Below are positions 34,564 to 50,483 of a stretch of 64,000 bases of DNA, piece after piece. The stretch comes from Neckera pumila. Taxonomy: Eukaryota; Streptophyta; Bryopsida; Hypnales; Neckeraceae. The DNA is taken from contig OZ018416.1 of the NCBI GenBank assembly GCA_963969595.1, forward strand, positions 746,501-810,500, in the 5' to 3' direction. The position numbers and the translations under genes are program-made. Numbering within the stretch: position 1 is the first letter of the stretch; each line of letters begins with the position of its first letter. The notes under the pieces are model-generated. The model was not told the DNA's origin, made no database searches, and saw only the letters and a program-made list of their open reading frames with translations.

Positions 34564-34815
34564 TAGGTGAGATTTGAGGCAAGGAAAGCGTCGCTTCAAG
34601 CTTGTCTCCTTTGCTATAAACCAACAATATGCTACCAAAATATTAAAAATAAAAAAACTGAAAAATTGGAAAAAATTGGAAAATAAATTAAAAAAATATT
34701 ATAATCTGACGTGGCAGTCTCTCAACCACGTCAGACTGCTAATGTAGCACAATTTTCCATGCTCCCAACAATCCGAGAATTTGCAGTCCTTTAAAGGCCT
34801 AAAATGTCATCTAAT
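34564..34815. mobile_element. Family C MITE, copy 3
   Basis: The left end TGAGATTTGAGGC and the right end GGCCTAAAATGTCATCTAAT are inverted copies of the family C termini. The body contains CTGACGTGGCAGTCTCTCAA in the orientation opposite to copy 1. Confidence 0.6.
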
Positions 34816-35012
34816 GGCAAGATCTCCACTTTTCACAAAAAATTCCACGGATGAACAAATGCACTTCTATCTTACATAGAAGAATTTTTCCGCTATTATC
34901 CAATAAATACTTAACCCATACACAACTCCACAACCATTTTTTGTCAATGAACAAAGAGAATCTTTCTTTGTAAGACAAAAGTGCAACTATTCATCCTCCG
35001 AATTTTGCTTAA

Positions 35013-35695
35013 CCCCTAAAGGACCAAGGTGATTTTCCTATCAAAAACCACTCAAAATTGTCGTTTCTATTACAAAGAGAAAAGAGTTTTTAAATTTTTT
35101 TTTTTGCATATTTAACCGTAAGATCTTATACTTGACTAGTACATGAATATGTGGAAGAAATTTCAGAAACTTTGACCACGTAGATTACAAGATATATGCA
35201 TTTAAAGTGAAGAAAACAAGTTTTTTGGCACCTTGCTTGACTAGATTTTTTGGCTTTGAATTTGTTTAGTTCAAATTTTTGCTCTATTGATTTTGATTTT
35301 CAGCTTATTTATGCTAAGTAGTTGAGTTAAAAATCTACAAAAAAATTTAGGAGAAAAAGCACTTAATTTTCACTCATTAAAAAATTGTTAAGTAGAGGAG
35401 GGTTTATGATTGAAAGAAAACAAAATTGTTAATAACTTTTAGATGGAATTGAATTGAAAAAAAATTATTTTGACTTTCCAAGATTTTTTTCTGTTGCCCG
35501 CCAAACTCTATTTTGGGTTATTGTGCCATAACTTTTGCTTCCGGGCATCAATTAAATTAAAAACTATATATTCACAAAGCTCTTGCAAAAATACACAACC
35601 TCAAAAAAATTCAAAACCTATCACTAAAAATTGAGACAATAGGAACCTACCCGGACCCAAATTATCCCCTGAGGGGACAAATAATCCTTTAGGGG
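35013..35695 (+). mobile_element. Family A TTAA element (A8) in tandem-array unit 1
   Basis: A 683-bp element with ends CCCCTAAAGGACCAAGG and CCTTTAGGGG. The left flank is TTTTGCTTAA (TTAA 35009-35012) and the right flank is CTAAAAAGGGAAA (35696-35699, one base off TTAA). The unoccupied sister unit reads TTTTGCTTAAAAAGGGAA (TTAA 36435-36438). Confidence 0.87.
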
Positions 35696-35824
35696 CTAAA
35701 AAGGGAAATTCTTATACAATAGTTTGACTTTCAATAAATGCCTTTGGATTTTTTTAAGCCAATGATTCACACAATGCCAAAAACAATGATTTCTATGGTC
35801 ACTAGCTTGTCTTTTAACCTTTAA

Positions 35825-36393
35825 CCCCTAAAGGACTAGGGAATAATCTAGATTTCTAAAATTTTAAAGATCTATTATTAAATGCAATTTAGAACAATAT
35901 TTTAATGATGATTCTCAAATAAAAGCTATAAAATATGATTTATAGATCACATCTATATGGTCGGATCAGCAAATGTGCAAATCAATATTTTTCAATAAAA
36001 TTTAGGACCAAAAACTGAAAATTCCTTCTAAAATCAATTGTAGATTGAATATCTATGATTCTTACAAGATTTTTTTTCCTACAAGTTTAAAATATTGAGT
36101 TCTAGTCATAGTGATTTTTGAAGATTTTTATTTTATTTTTTGATTCAAGTCGTTTCTGAAGGGTCATTTTTTGAACTGAAGAAGTTATTTTTTGCGACTA
36201 GACCTTCCAATACCTTTTGAATTATAGAATATTTGCAAAGCAAAATCTTTATAATCCATACCATATAAATGTTAAAGACCTCATACAAGAGTCTTAAAAA
36301 AAAATCGATGGATGAAAAAATGCATTTCGGTGAATTTAGGATGTATTTCCGTTCATTTGTTATTCAAAATTTGCATTGATGGTCTTTAAGGGG
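35825..36393 (+). mobile_element. Family D TTAA element in tandem-array unit 1
   Basis: A 569-bp element with ends CCCCTAAAGGACTAGGG and GGTCTTTAAGGGG, and TTAA at 35821-35824 and 36394-36397. The host reads TTAACCTTTAA before and TTAAACGTCGAGGC after. The unoccupied sister reads TTAACCTTTAAACGTTGAGGC (TTAA 36561-36564). The interior is unrelated to families A and B. Confidence 0.87.
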
Positions 36394-36800
36394 TTAAACG
36401 TCGAGGCAGATGTTTTGCTGCCTCCAAATTTTGCTTAAAAAGGGAATTTTTTGCACAATAATTTGACTTTTAATAAATGCTTTCGGATTTTTTTGAGCCA
36501 ATGGTTCACATAATGCTAGAAGGAATGATTTCCACAGTCACTAGCTTGTCCTTTAACCTTTAAACGTTGAGGCGGACGTTTTGTGGCCAATGAATGACAG
36601 GGACTCTCTTGTGTAGGACAGAAGTGCGACTATTCATCCTTCAAATTTTGTTGTAAAAAGGGGAGGTCTTCTATAGTACTTTGACTTCCAATGAGTATTT
36701 TTGCTATTTGTCAAGCCAATGATTCATACAGTAATGAAAAAGGATGATTTCCAAATCACCCCTTCGTCCTATAACCCTCGAACGCCATTAGAGTTATTTT

Positions 36801-38796
36801 GTGGCTTTTGGATGACAACGCTGTGATCATTTTCTGATTGATCTTTTGTGGTGGGTTATGATGAGTATTCAATTGCATTAATAGTATATTTTGTGATTTG
36901 TTTGCTTCACTAACTTTTCATTTATCTAAAGACAAACACTAAAAAGACTATAATAGTGTATTTTGGGAAGTTGTTGCTCCATACTCTAAAATTTCTCCAC
37001 AAAAAATAATATTTTTTGAATTTGAGTCCAACTAACACACTGAAGGTCATCTACTCTATTTTCTATTCCAATTTGAATTTTGAAAAAATCCTTATATTGA
37101 ATATTTTATTGCAATTTCAACTTTGGATGTATTTTCAATGCCTATTATTTTCTAATTATAGAATGGCACAAAAATTGAGTTTACACCATGATGTTTATTA
37201 CTGTAATATACACACATGGTGAATTTTTATGATTTTTTGAAATAATTTTCTATTTGATATCATTTTTCTTCACTTTTTCTTCAAAAAATCTATGAAGTGA
37301 AAAGGACATGTAATTCCAGCTTTGAAAAATAAATACAAATTTTTTCATACATATCTAGTTGCAAAATGGCATCAAATTGCGTGATGGGCAGTGAGGTTTG
37401 AAATCAATGGTCATGAATTACAAAAGAAAAAGAAAAAAAAGAAATCAATGGTCATGGACTCATGGAGCCGTCATTTAGGGGTTAAGTTACTGTTTGCAAT
37501 CAACATTAGCTCAGGATTAATGTTACAGGGTTAACTCAGTACGTACTGGTACTATGTTACCGTAACTGACAGATTATTTTTCATAATCTCGTCCTTAACT
37601 ACCATTTCACAGATGCCATCTGGCACTTCATCATCTGGACATGTGTCCTACTCCTGAAATCCTTTGCTCAAGACTCCCCATGCAGTGACACCCGGCTTGC
37701 ACTCACTGTGGCTGGTAACCTGAACAATTTATTGTAAAGTATCGCAACATACTTAATTTATTGTGCACAACATACAGTAGCAAAGAATGTTTTGATCATT
37801 TATTGCAAAAGACTTGCCACTTTCATATTTTTATCACCTAAAACTCTTTTGGCATTTTGGATTAAAAAAAATGCAGTAAATAGTCACTTTTGTGTCAAGA
37901 TTTTTCAATGATTTTCTTTTTAACTATGATATTTTCAATGAATTTCTTCTTAATCTCAACTTCATGTAGAATACATATAAAAAACTTCAAAGTTAAATTC
38001 CATACCATTTATGAGATCAACAACCTCAAAGTAGAAAGTTGGTATTTTTTATTAACAACGTGCTTGTGGGAATATCTCAACTTCATAGTTCAATGAGAAT
38101 TAGACAAAGATGAATTTAGTTTGAATCTTTTAGTATGATGTAGATGCTAAGGTTGGAAACTAGCATACCAAAAATAAAAACTTGAATCTACTTTGTGAAA
38201 AATATTATTGACCTTGCATTACGATCATTCCTTTGAAAAGAATAAAACATTAAAAAACATCATTAAATTCATCAAAAATTCAAAAATGCCATTTTCTAGA
38301 ATCCAAATAGTGACACATTGCATTGTAACAAAAAAGTGAGACAAAATAAATAAATAGAAATAAAGTATTAAAACACAATTTTTATGACCTAAAAGATGAT
38401 TTTTCATGCCATTGCCCTAAAGGAAGAATGTCGTCATCAAATAACCACCAAATGGCAATTCCTCACAAGTCCTTTAATAATTGAAGAAATTGAATTTGTG
38501 AAGCCACATCACTCAAAGATGCATAAAAAATGCATGCAAACTTGCATGTGTCCATAAATCATATTCTTTAAATTCATATAAAAATTAGGAATCCAAGAAT
38601 ACACACGAACAAGTCAAAAGCCAAACTATAGTAGTTGACCAAAACCTCTAAAATCAAAATGTGGTTGCAAGAAATTGTAGGGGTTGAACCAAGCATGATC
38701 CAAGGCTCAAAAGTCCCAAGCTTAGTCCAAGATGTCAAGATGAACCTTACAAGAGAACAAACTTCATTTCTATAGACAGGTTGTTTGATTATTTTG
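36801..38796. other. AT-rich spacer with one orphan TTAA-element terminus
   Basis: An orphan right-end motif CATTTAGGGGTTAA lies at about 37469-37484, with no matching left end identified. The ORFs at 37016-37222, 37890-38096 and 38225-38407 have AT-rich random composition. No gene was recognised. Confidence 0.5.
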
Positions 38797-39013
38797 TTTG
38801 TTACCTTGAGATGTCCTCGACCGTGCATTCCCTAGCCGCATGCTTAGTACCGTTGGAAAGCCCTTGACAAGGAGGGGTGCATGGGCTTTGTTTTGTGGCG
38901 TTCCAACTCACAGTGTGAAAGTTATTGAATTTTGAGGTTTTGATAAATTTAAAAATCAGAAAATTAGTTTTACTTTTAATTTAGGGTGTGGCAACGGCAC
39001 ATGGCACACTAGT
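38797..39013 (+). repeat. Dispersed repeat family R, copy 3
   Basis: It has the same head (TTTGTTTGTTACCTTGAGAT), body (GGAAAGCCCTTGACAAGGAG, GTGAAAGTTATTGAATTT) and tail (GGCACACTAGTTTCT) as the copies at 536-795 and 16456-16985. It lies just downstream of the reductase gene. Confidence 0.75.
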
Positions 39014-39397
39014 TTCTATTGAAAACACAGCTCAATTTCCTCTCCACGAGTTCTGGTTCACCTCTGTCAGAGCTTGTCCTTCTGTGCGTGGCTACTGCTG
39101 CTGAGATTTTCGCGAATAACTGCTTGCTTGATGAAAACATGACGTCATGACCATGTGTACTTAATAGTACAGATATCTGCACAACTTCTTTTACTACCAA
39201 TCCATTCACAGCAAGAGAACATTCACAGAAGCATGCAGTAGTGATTCCGATGAGAATGTGTATGAAAATAAACTTCAGCATGGTTACCTCAGGAATTCAT
39301 AACACAAGTATTGGTGTACAACAGTGGTGAGGCCATCGCATACTGTATCCTTCACAACAACACTTCCTGACTGGATTTACATGGGCGGTACAACTAT

Positions 39398-43073
<3,676 letters not shown>

Positions 43074-45227
43074 GATGGCACTTTTCAGAGCTCTGCGCAA
43101 TAACCCACTCGAAGAAAAATGATCAGCTCAAAAAAACGGCAAATAGAGAACCAATGTTATGTATCAAAGCAATATTATCACACTGTGCATAGAACGATTC
43201 TAGTTCTAGTCCTAATCCTTCAGTGTCTAGGAAATAAAAACAGAAATGCTAAATCAATCATACTTCACCCGCTAGAACTCAGCTCAGGAAAAATAGCATA
43301 CAGAGAATAAATATTTTTCAGCAAACGTCAACCATCACAAACCGAATTTCGACGGGCAATGGGGACAATAATTCTAGATGCAGCAGATACTCCAGTACAA
43401 ATTCAAACATTCAAAGCTCTTCACATGATGATCGAGAAATTAAAGGAGTAAAATCTCTGTCAAATGAAAACAATACAATGTCTGAAGTTCTGAAAATGAC
43501 ACTTATATTGTGTCACGCAAAACCACCCTACACATGTAACGCGGATAACCAAAAGCTTAATGATCCTCGAACAGCAATTAGAAAATGAACACGGGGCTCC
43601 ATGAACCCCCAAAACCCTCGCGTCCATAGCTTGAGGGCAAAGAACAGTAGTATGTAGCATATGCCAAATGCAGGGAATGCCGGTAAGCCTAAAAATTATA
43701 TAAAATCTAGAAACTAACATCAAATTACACCAGAATGAGCTAAGTCTCATGCGTTCACGATAGCTACTCAGAAAGAACACAGTACTTTCAAAATCAAGAC
43801 AGAAAATGGTCAATGAATCCCAAAAGGACAAAAACAATGATGAGGACACTGAAATTCAATGACGAACAGACAGATCGAAAAAAATTAAGATTACACGAAG
43901 CCTCTCCGGAGCCAAACCAAAACCTCCGGTCAAATTTTTGAAGTCAAATCAAAATGGCCATGGCTACCATAACCTGAACAGAATCTCACAAAACTATTAA
44001 AAGACCAAAGAAACCCGCGAATTCATTAGTAAACGCAGCAAACTCCGCTCGAGATCTACCAAACAATGTGGCATTCGGAAAATTTAACACGACCAAGCGG
44101 ACTATACGAACCATGATCTCCACACCAGGCTTCAAAAACGCACCAAATTGAATACCGAAAACTTCCGATTCAAAAGAAAATCTGTACGATTGTGTACTCA
44201 CCTAGCCAGATCTCAATCGAAAAACTAAAACAAAAGTGAGTTTGCGAAATGCGATCGATTCTCAGGCGGTTGCCGGTGCTGCGTGAATGTATGGTGTATC
44301 TCACAGCAGGAAACGTGGTTGTCTATAAGGTTGCCAGCATAGGGAACTTGGAGAGCTGAAGAACTTTGGGAACTTTCTTTGAGAACGTGACCTTTGGTGG
44401 GAACCTTTCCAACAATATGACCGTTCTCGATCCACATGCCACCTAGGTCAATTCCATATGCCACCTAGGTCAATTGCCGACGTGGAATGAGGTTCAGTTC
44501 AGAACTAGCAACCACAAAACCCTACTGGATCTCGACTCAGTCTCACTCGGTTTGATTGTTTGCTTGCTCGCTGTTCCTTGGCATGTGGGTTATTGCTTTG
44601 GTCAGCTAAACCTAATTTATAAGCTGCTTGTGGGTGGTAGCTGTTGTAATAACTTAGTGTTACACAGACTCTTTGATTGTGCAAAGAAACCCAAAGACCA
44701 AGGAACTGGACTTCTTTACAGCAGTCCTCTTCAAAGCTCAATGTGCGTGAGTGTAGTCACGTGCAGCATCCTTTCTTGAAACATTCTTGATGTCAAAATT
44801 TCAGCCAGTTTGTCGATATACTATTGTCAATTCATTAATTTTCGCTACCAAAGCTGTTCCGTAGGTGGAAGCTTGGGTGTTGCATGAAAATCATTATGGG
44901 TTGTAGCAGTTACAGAAACCTAAACAGCAGTTCAGAGACTACTTGTGAAATTGAGGTACACCCAAAATCAGGAGGTTAAGATTGATATACAACACAACGA
45001 TGACATCATGACGAATCAAAAAGATAATAGGTGTTAAATTCATTTTATGGTGGAGCCTGCATTTGGGAAGGTGGAGAAAGACGCTTGACGAGATTGAGAT
45101 ACACTATGCACAAGTTCAACTGCCTGTCGACATAAACTGCAGAGAATATTTTCATCCAGTACCATCTGAAGCATAAGGCAATTGAGCTCCTCTTCCATTG
45201 AGAAGCATTCAAATAGTAAGGAGGGGA
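43074..45227. other. Reductase 5' region and spacer
   Basis: It probably holds the reductase 5' UTR, possibly with an intron, and its promoter. A short tandem duplication of GCCACCTAGGTCAATT lies at about 44436-44475. The ORFs at 43460-43849, 44474-44779 and 44505-44741 have no recognisable domain and are not called. Confidence 0.45.
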
Positions 45228-48200
45228 ATGGGGCAGAGGTGGAGCATGATAAAGAATGGATTTCTGGAGGAGTCAGAATCTGGTAAGGAACTACTGCTCA
45301 TGGTGACTTCAAATTAACGTGCTTAACGCACTTTCATCTCAAATCATTTCGTGTTGAGCTACAGTGATGTGTATGTTTCAGCAGAGATGGAGTCCATTCA
45401 TTGCTCATTTAACTCTCCAAGATTAAATTTGCAGAAGAAAACTCCGAGAGCCTAACCCAACTTCAACAAAGCCAAGCTACGACGGAGGCTTCCAGCAGTG
45501 TGGCTGCGTTTGACAACCGAGGCTTGTGCTCCACCTGCCTTAATGGTATTGAGGTCTGTCCACTTAGACGCCCTGGCCCCTCATGCCTCCTACTTTTCTA
45601 GCATGCACAATCAGTCAATATCGTAAAATTCTTTAAGGTGACGCGATTCTGCCTCCAAAAATTCTGACATACACCTACACAATGCTCTATAAACTAGGAC
45701 TGGTGTAAATTTATAGATTTAAGTTTTAGGCTGAGAGTCCTGAAAGCGCCAAAGTAGAGCCAAAGTAGTGGAAGACCGCCAATTTAAAGTAATTGACGTC
45801 CAATCAACTCCTAAGAATTGGAACTTGATACCATTTTATGATGAATGCTTCTGCATCCATGTGGAAGACAAAGGCATGCAGCTGGTACTTCCAAGTGACC
45901 ATCTGCAACTCTGCAACTCGTTTCGGGCAATAATCTGACTACCAGATCCGAGTGCGAAATCTTTCGATTGTGGACCAGTTTGTGTTTCCGGTAGTTTATT
46001 TATGAGCTCCATGAAACTCGGCCCACGGCAGGATGTTCATCACCGAATTCTTTGTTTTTGATTGTTGTTTCGGTTAAACAGTCAAGTGAGTATTCGGCTT
46101 GTGCATGTAACTTATCCAGCAAATAGTGCACAAGCTAATAATCATTTCCAAGTCTTGATGTCGAGCAAAGCCCTGATACTTGAAGTGATTTTTGTCAGAT
46201 AGATGATGCAATGTTGGTTGCCTTTCTGGACAGACTATTGAAGTTCAAAATTATATTGAATAAAAACGTAAGTTTCATTTCTGGTAAATAAACAAGTAAA
46301 GAGTCCCTTTGCGTAGCTTGCTAGAATCCAACAGCAGTTAGTCACCTCAACTTCAAAGTATGGAATTAGCTCCAGCAGAGTCAACTTACATCAATTTGTT
46401 GTTTCACATACACGCAGCTATCAAATCTTCAATCAAACGAGGCGACCGTAGACACGAGGAGAGGGACAACACCTACTCTGTCAACGTCCCATTTCTCTTC
46501 AGTGAAAGGTTCCCTGAAAGATTTTGAAGCTCCCTGCACATTCCGGCCCCGGAAATTAGCGTTGGACTACAAGGTAGAGGCATACAGAGAAGCTTTGCAT
46601 GGACAATTTGCCATAAGAACACTGGGAGCTAATGTAGGATCTGCAAAATCGATGGATGTGACCAAAAATGCTGCTGGCGAAGACGAAATGCTGCTGCATT
46701 CTCCCCCAAAGCTGGAAGGTCATGTGATGGTCGGAAGGAAGAGAAAGTTCCTGCAGTCCACAGTGTCACAAACGCCATTCTCTCCAGCAAAGACGTTGTT
46801 GATGTTTCAATTGGATCCCAAACGGAAGAGGTCGGCGGGGTTACCAAGCTTGGCCTTTGATTACGCGGGCTGTCCTGACACTGACACGAAACAAAAAGCT
46901 CGAACACCGCTGGAGAGACCGAGGTCTGTCTCTCTTCTCAAGTCTCAAATTACTTGAAATGTTTCGAAATGACCAACATAATATTCTTGAATAGGAAGGC
47001 TGCGGTGTCTTATATATAATGACAGGAACATGGAAACTACAAAATTTATGGCGAATCTGAATTCTAGAGTTTTAATTGTGGAAGGAGATGGGAGGGACCC
47101 TTGGCCAGTCGTGAAATTCAAGAATGTTATGAATTTGACTGCTCATATCTTGAGAAACATAATTCAATGAGACTAGAATGCATACAAGCTTGCCTTGTCA
47201 TTCCAAATACAGTAAGTTGAATAAACAATTCAAAGGCAATGTAGAGGCAAAATCAAGGACAACATTTCATAACTTCAAAATGATTATTCTAATAGACTCC
47301 TTGAAAATTCCCCAATTTTGTTCATTATGATACTTTGCATTCCTTCCATCCTCCCTGCTCATTGCTAAAGAGTGTTATGTATTATGTTGAAGGTTAATGT
47401 GGGTGTAATGTGTTGAAGGTTAAATAATGTGGTTGTCAAATTACTTTGGGGGCGCTGCAGTGAAGAGATTGTAGCTGGAGAAGCAATATTGGATTTGGGA
47501 ACAGGTGATGCAATGGTAGGCAGGTCTGTAAAGAAAGTGATTGAAGACCAACGAGAATGTTGCAGAGGCTATGTCTCCTACTACAATGCTGCACAACGAC
47601 TCTATCAGGTGGCTCTCATTCTATAATCACAATGGCACTTAAGATGTATAGGTGGCAAACAACAGCCATTCAAGATGGCTAACCACTCCCACACCTTTTT
47701 GAATTTCTATTGTAATGCTCAATTTCCCATTCTTCACCTTTGAATCCCCACAATTGTCACGTGCACGTTTAGATTACATCTGGTAACTCAAATTTGATGT
47801 CTTCTTGTTGAAAATTACATTCTTCACCGCCTACACCGCAAAGTGTGTGCTAGTTTTAGCTACATAGCAATATAGTGCATTTTGCCAACAAACCATCCCA
47901 AATCTTGTCTCTAACTCATAAACATTCTTTGATCAAAGCATTTGTCAAAGAATGCTATTGTACACATGTCAATGACCGGTCACATATTCATGATGACTTA
48001 GCACTAGTTTCTTCATCTATGGGAACTACTGAAATCTTACTATTTTCAAAATGTTAAATACTAATGGAGTTGACTCTCAAGTACAACAAGAATACTAAAA
48101 CTTTGTGGAAAAAGTTGTGACCTTTCTCAATTTGAGTTCACAGAGGTTTGTAGCTATTATGAGAGAACACCTAAGTTGTCCTTCACCAAACAATTCAATG

Positions 48201-48622
48201 TGCCTCGTATTTTTGTATTCGCCAAATATTTTTTCCTTATTCAATGTACAATTCAATGTGCCTGGTTAGCTATTGGAAGTGTCCGTTCATTGGCATCTAT
48301 ATGATACTATAATAGACTAAGTAAACTTGGTAATTATGCCAGCCACTGTAAGCAACAATTTTGCCACAGCTTGCTTTAATATATGTGAGTCGATTTCTTT
48401 AACCCAGCCAGGTTGATAACAAGAATTTGGCCGACGTGTAGAATGTTGCAGATCAAGTATGATGATGGAAAAGAAGAGGAGTTGGAGTGGCTCGATCTGG
48501 AACCACACCTGCTTGTTAGAGGAAGGGCACAAACTCGACCCAGATACAAAAACGTGGACGAGCTAGTTTACGCAAAACCAAAGAGACCAGGAAGGCAAGG
48601 CGGGAGAAGAAGAAGAAGATGA
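45228..48622 (+). CDS. Small basic protein with Tudor/agenet-like module; 5' end uncertain
   Basis: The confident part is three exons: up to 46923, 47461-47608 and 48452-48622. Phases agree and the last exon ends with TGA. Exon ending at 46923 encodes KDFEAPCTFRPRKLALDYK and several basic patches (GRKRKF, DPKRKR). Exons 2-3 join as VGRSVKKVIEDQ, GYVSYYNAAQRLYQ and IKYDDGKEEELEWLDLEP. This is the pattern of the Tudor/agenet-like fold in plant chromatin proteins (GRxVKK...G.V..Y....Y.I.YDDG..E.L.W..L.P). The C-terminus RQGGRRRRR looks like a nuclear signal, so a nuclear role is inferred. Two 5' models fit: acceptor at 46503 joined in phase 1 to 45228-45282 (MGQRWSMIKNGF), or an exon opening at 46418 (LSNLQSNEATVD) joined to an unseen upstream exon. 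No full-length family was recognised. Confidence 0.6.
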
Positions 48623-48699
48623 CCCCTGTGTCTGTCAAGATTGGCAAAACCGGCAGTGCCGCTGAGGCAGACCAGTTCCTAGTGTGGATTTCGGAGAGC

Positions 48700-48990
48700 A
48701 TGTTGGGGCTTCTTTTTTTTCATTTTTTATTAAGTGCCAGAGTGGCTATATAAAATGTTATAGTGGTCCTGAGGCTTATTTGTCCGCGTGAGCCGGACTA
48801 GTTGTACTTTCTTTGTCTTTTAATGATCATTGTTTTTTTAAAAAAAACAAAAAAAACTTTATAGTGGTGCTCCAAATTTCAACATTAATCCACATCCACA
48901 TATTGGATAGAAAATATTACATTAGCACATATCACATATCCATAATTCTATTTTCATCCACAATCTAACGATTTCATGCAATCTCTGTGG
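48700..48990 (+). repeat. Family G repeat, copy 1, with a small insertion
   Basis: The landmarks TTAAGTGCCAGAGTGGC, TTATAGTGGTGCTCCAAATT, CACATATTGGATAGAAAAT and TTTCATCCACAATCT recur inverted at 53218-53510. This copy carries an extra 91 bp (48768-48858) flanked by a 10-base duplication. Confidence 0.7.
48768..48858 (+). mobile_element. Retroposon-like insertion with A-rich tail and 10-bp target duplication
   Basis: Direct repeats TTATAGTGGT at 48758-48767 and 48859-48868 flank 91 bp that ends in an A-rich tail. The sister family G copy at 53.4 kb lacks the insert and has the motif once. This fits a severely truncated LINE or a SINE-like insertion. Confidence 0.65.
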
Positions 48991-50004
48991 TTTTGAGCAA
49001 AATAAATCTAGTTCCACATCAACAAAATTTCTTTTCTACTTGCAAAGAAATAAACATAAACCCTTGAAGGGCGGAGCTTATAACTGGTATGTAATCTTTC
49101 AAAGCTTATAACTTTGAAGGTTTCTCCATATGAGTAAATTATAGTGAAGAATGTTATAGATTCAACAAAAACTTCCATGTCATTCCATATATAGACAATC
49201 AATAGACCATGATAGTAAATCCCACTATTTGAATTGCAATAAAAAGTTCAATTTAAGGAATTTTTGAAAGTTCCAAATTGGAATAGAAACTAGACTTGGT
49301 AAGCTTCATTTTATTAGTTGGTATAAAATTTTGAGCAGCTCATTTATATAGCTCAAATTCAAATCAAAAGCAAGGAGGTAGGATTTGCCAAAATATACTA
49401 GAAGGGCATCTTTTTGTGATTCATAGCATATACTTCTTCAATTTAACCATCTCTTTGGCCACTTGCAAAATACCACTTCTATATGTGTTATGAAAAGGAG
49501 AATCTTCAGTACCAACCAAAAAAGATGTCGATGAAAACTTGTTGTATTTCATCTTGTAGGTTTGATTTGTCATCCAAAAGCCACACATTCAGGCTCATCA
49601 AGTGAACCCTAAAAGAACATACCTTTGGCCATTTTTTAATACTTCAAAGTCCCTCCTTCTATATATTTCCATTCTACAATTATTTATGAATGAAATTATA
49701 TATATATATATATATACAAACACACATAATTTTTAGAAAATGTAATCACATGTCTTCTATAAGTCTTAAAAAATTTGAAATTATTGTGAAATTTTGAATA
49801 AAAAGTGAAAATATTTGACATCAAATACAAAATATCCACTCAAAAAACTTGATTTTTGTTTTATAGGTTTATATTATAGTAAAGAACATCATGGTGCAAT
49901 TCAATTATTGTCAATTTCATTTTAAATTAGAAAATTAATGCTCCATGCTTATAAGTCCAAAAGTCAAATTGCAATAAATTATTGAGTTTTTAGAAAAAAT
50001 TTAA
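48991..50004. other. AT-rich spacer, no gene seen
   Basis: Only a (TA)n tract at about 49699-49716 stands out. Nothing coding was recognised. Confidence 0.55.
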
Positions 50005-50111
50005 ATGAAATAAGAACCACATTGTTTGATAAGCTTCATTTCAATGAAGTAAGAACCACACTGTTTGATAAGCTTCATTTCAATGAAGTAAGAACCACAC
50101 TGTTTGATAAG
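50005..50111 (+). repeat. 39-bp tandem repeat, about 2.7 copies
   Basis: The unit contains GTTTGATAAGCTTCATTTCA and AAGTAAGAACCACACT. The last two copies are almost identical, which implies recent duplication. Confidence 0.85.
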
Positions 50112-50483
50112 GTTTTTCTTGGAAGCAATCAGTTTATAAGTGACGTTATATTATGAAATATGATTGAAGTTATTGTAGGAGTCTTTTTGAATTTGTAACC
50201 TATGTTTAGCAAATATGGAGGTCTGTTGGAAAGGACTAAATTAGAGTGTGCAAAGCAAAACAATCACAAACTATTAGTTCTCAGAAGTCCTAACTTGAGG
50301 TAGTTGTAGTGCTAGTTATGAGAGCTTGACAACTTCAAGCTTTGACATTGCTACCATGGTAGCATTGCATGTGTATTAAGCATTTCTAGATTAAGAAAAC
50401 TATAGTTCATCTAATTGTGACTTGTTTCTAAACCATTCCAATCTATAAATTCTAGCTTTGAATGTACAACCTTTATACTTGAG

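Larger units (their letters stand above)
34930..36800 (+). repeat. Degenerate tandem array (about three units) hosting two TTAA elements
   Basis: Units of roughly 165-230 bases start near 34930, 36398 and 36565, with a fourth start near 36778. Shared landmarks are CAACTATTCATCC, AATTTTGCTTAAAAAGGG, GACTTTCAATAAATGC, AGCCAATGATTCA and TCACTAGCTTGTC. Unit 1 is split by elements A8 and D. Units 2 and 3 are unoccupied at the matching sites and act as empty-site controls. The function of the array itself is unknown. Confidence 0.8.

Noticed and set aside
26597..36397. CCCTAAA/TTTAGGG motifs suggesting interstitial telomere repeats
   Set aside because: Each occurs once, at the ends of defined elements with TTAA outside. 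There is no tandem array of the heptamer.
39009..39281. 90-codon minus-strand ORF with a hydrophobic start (MLKFIFIHILIGITTACF)
   Set aside because: It lies just downstream of the reductase stop codon and its end runs into a family R repeat. Without homology or transcript support it is probably 3' flank.
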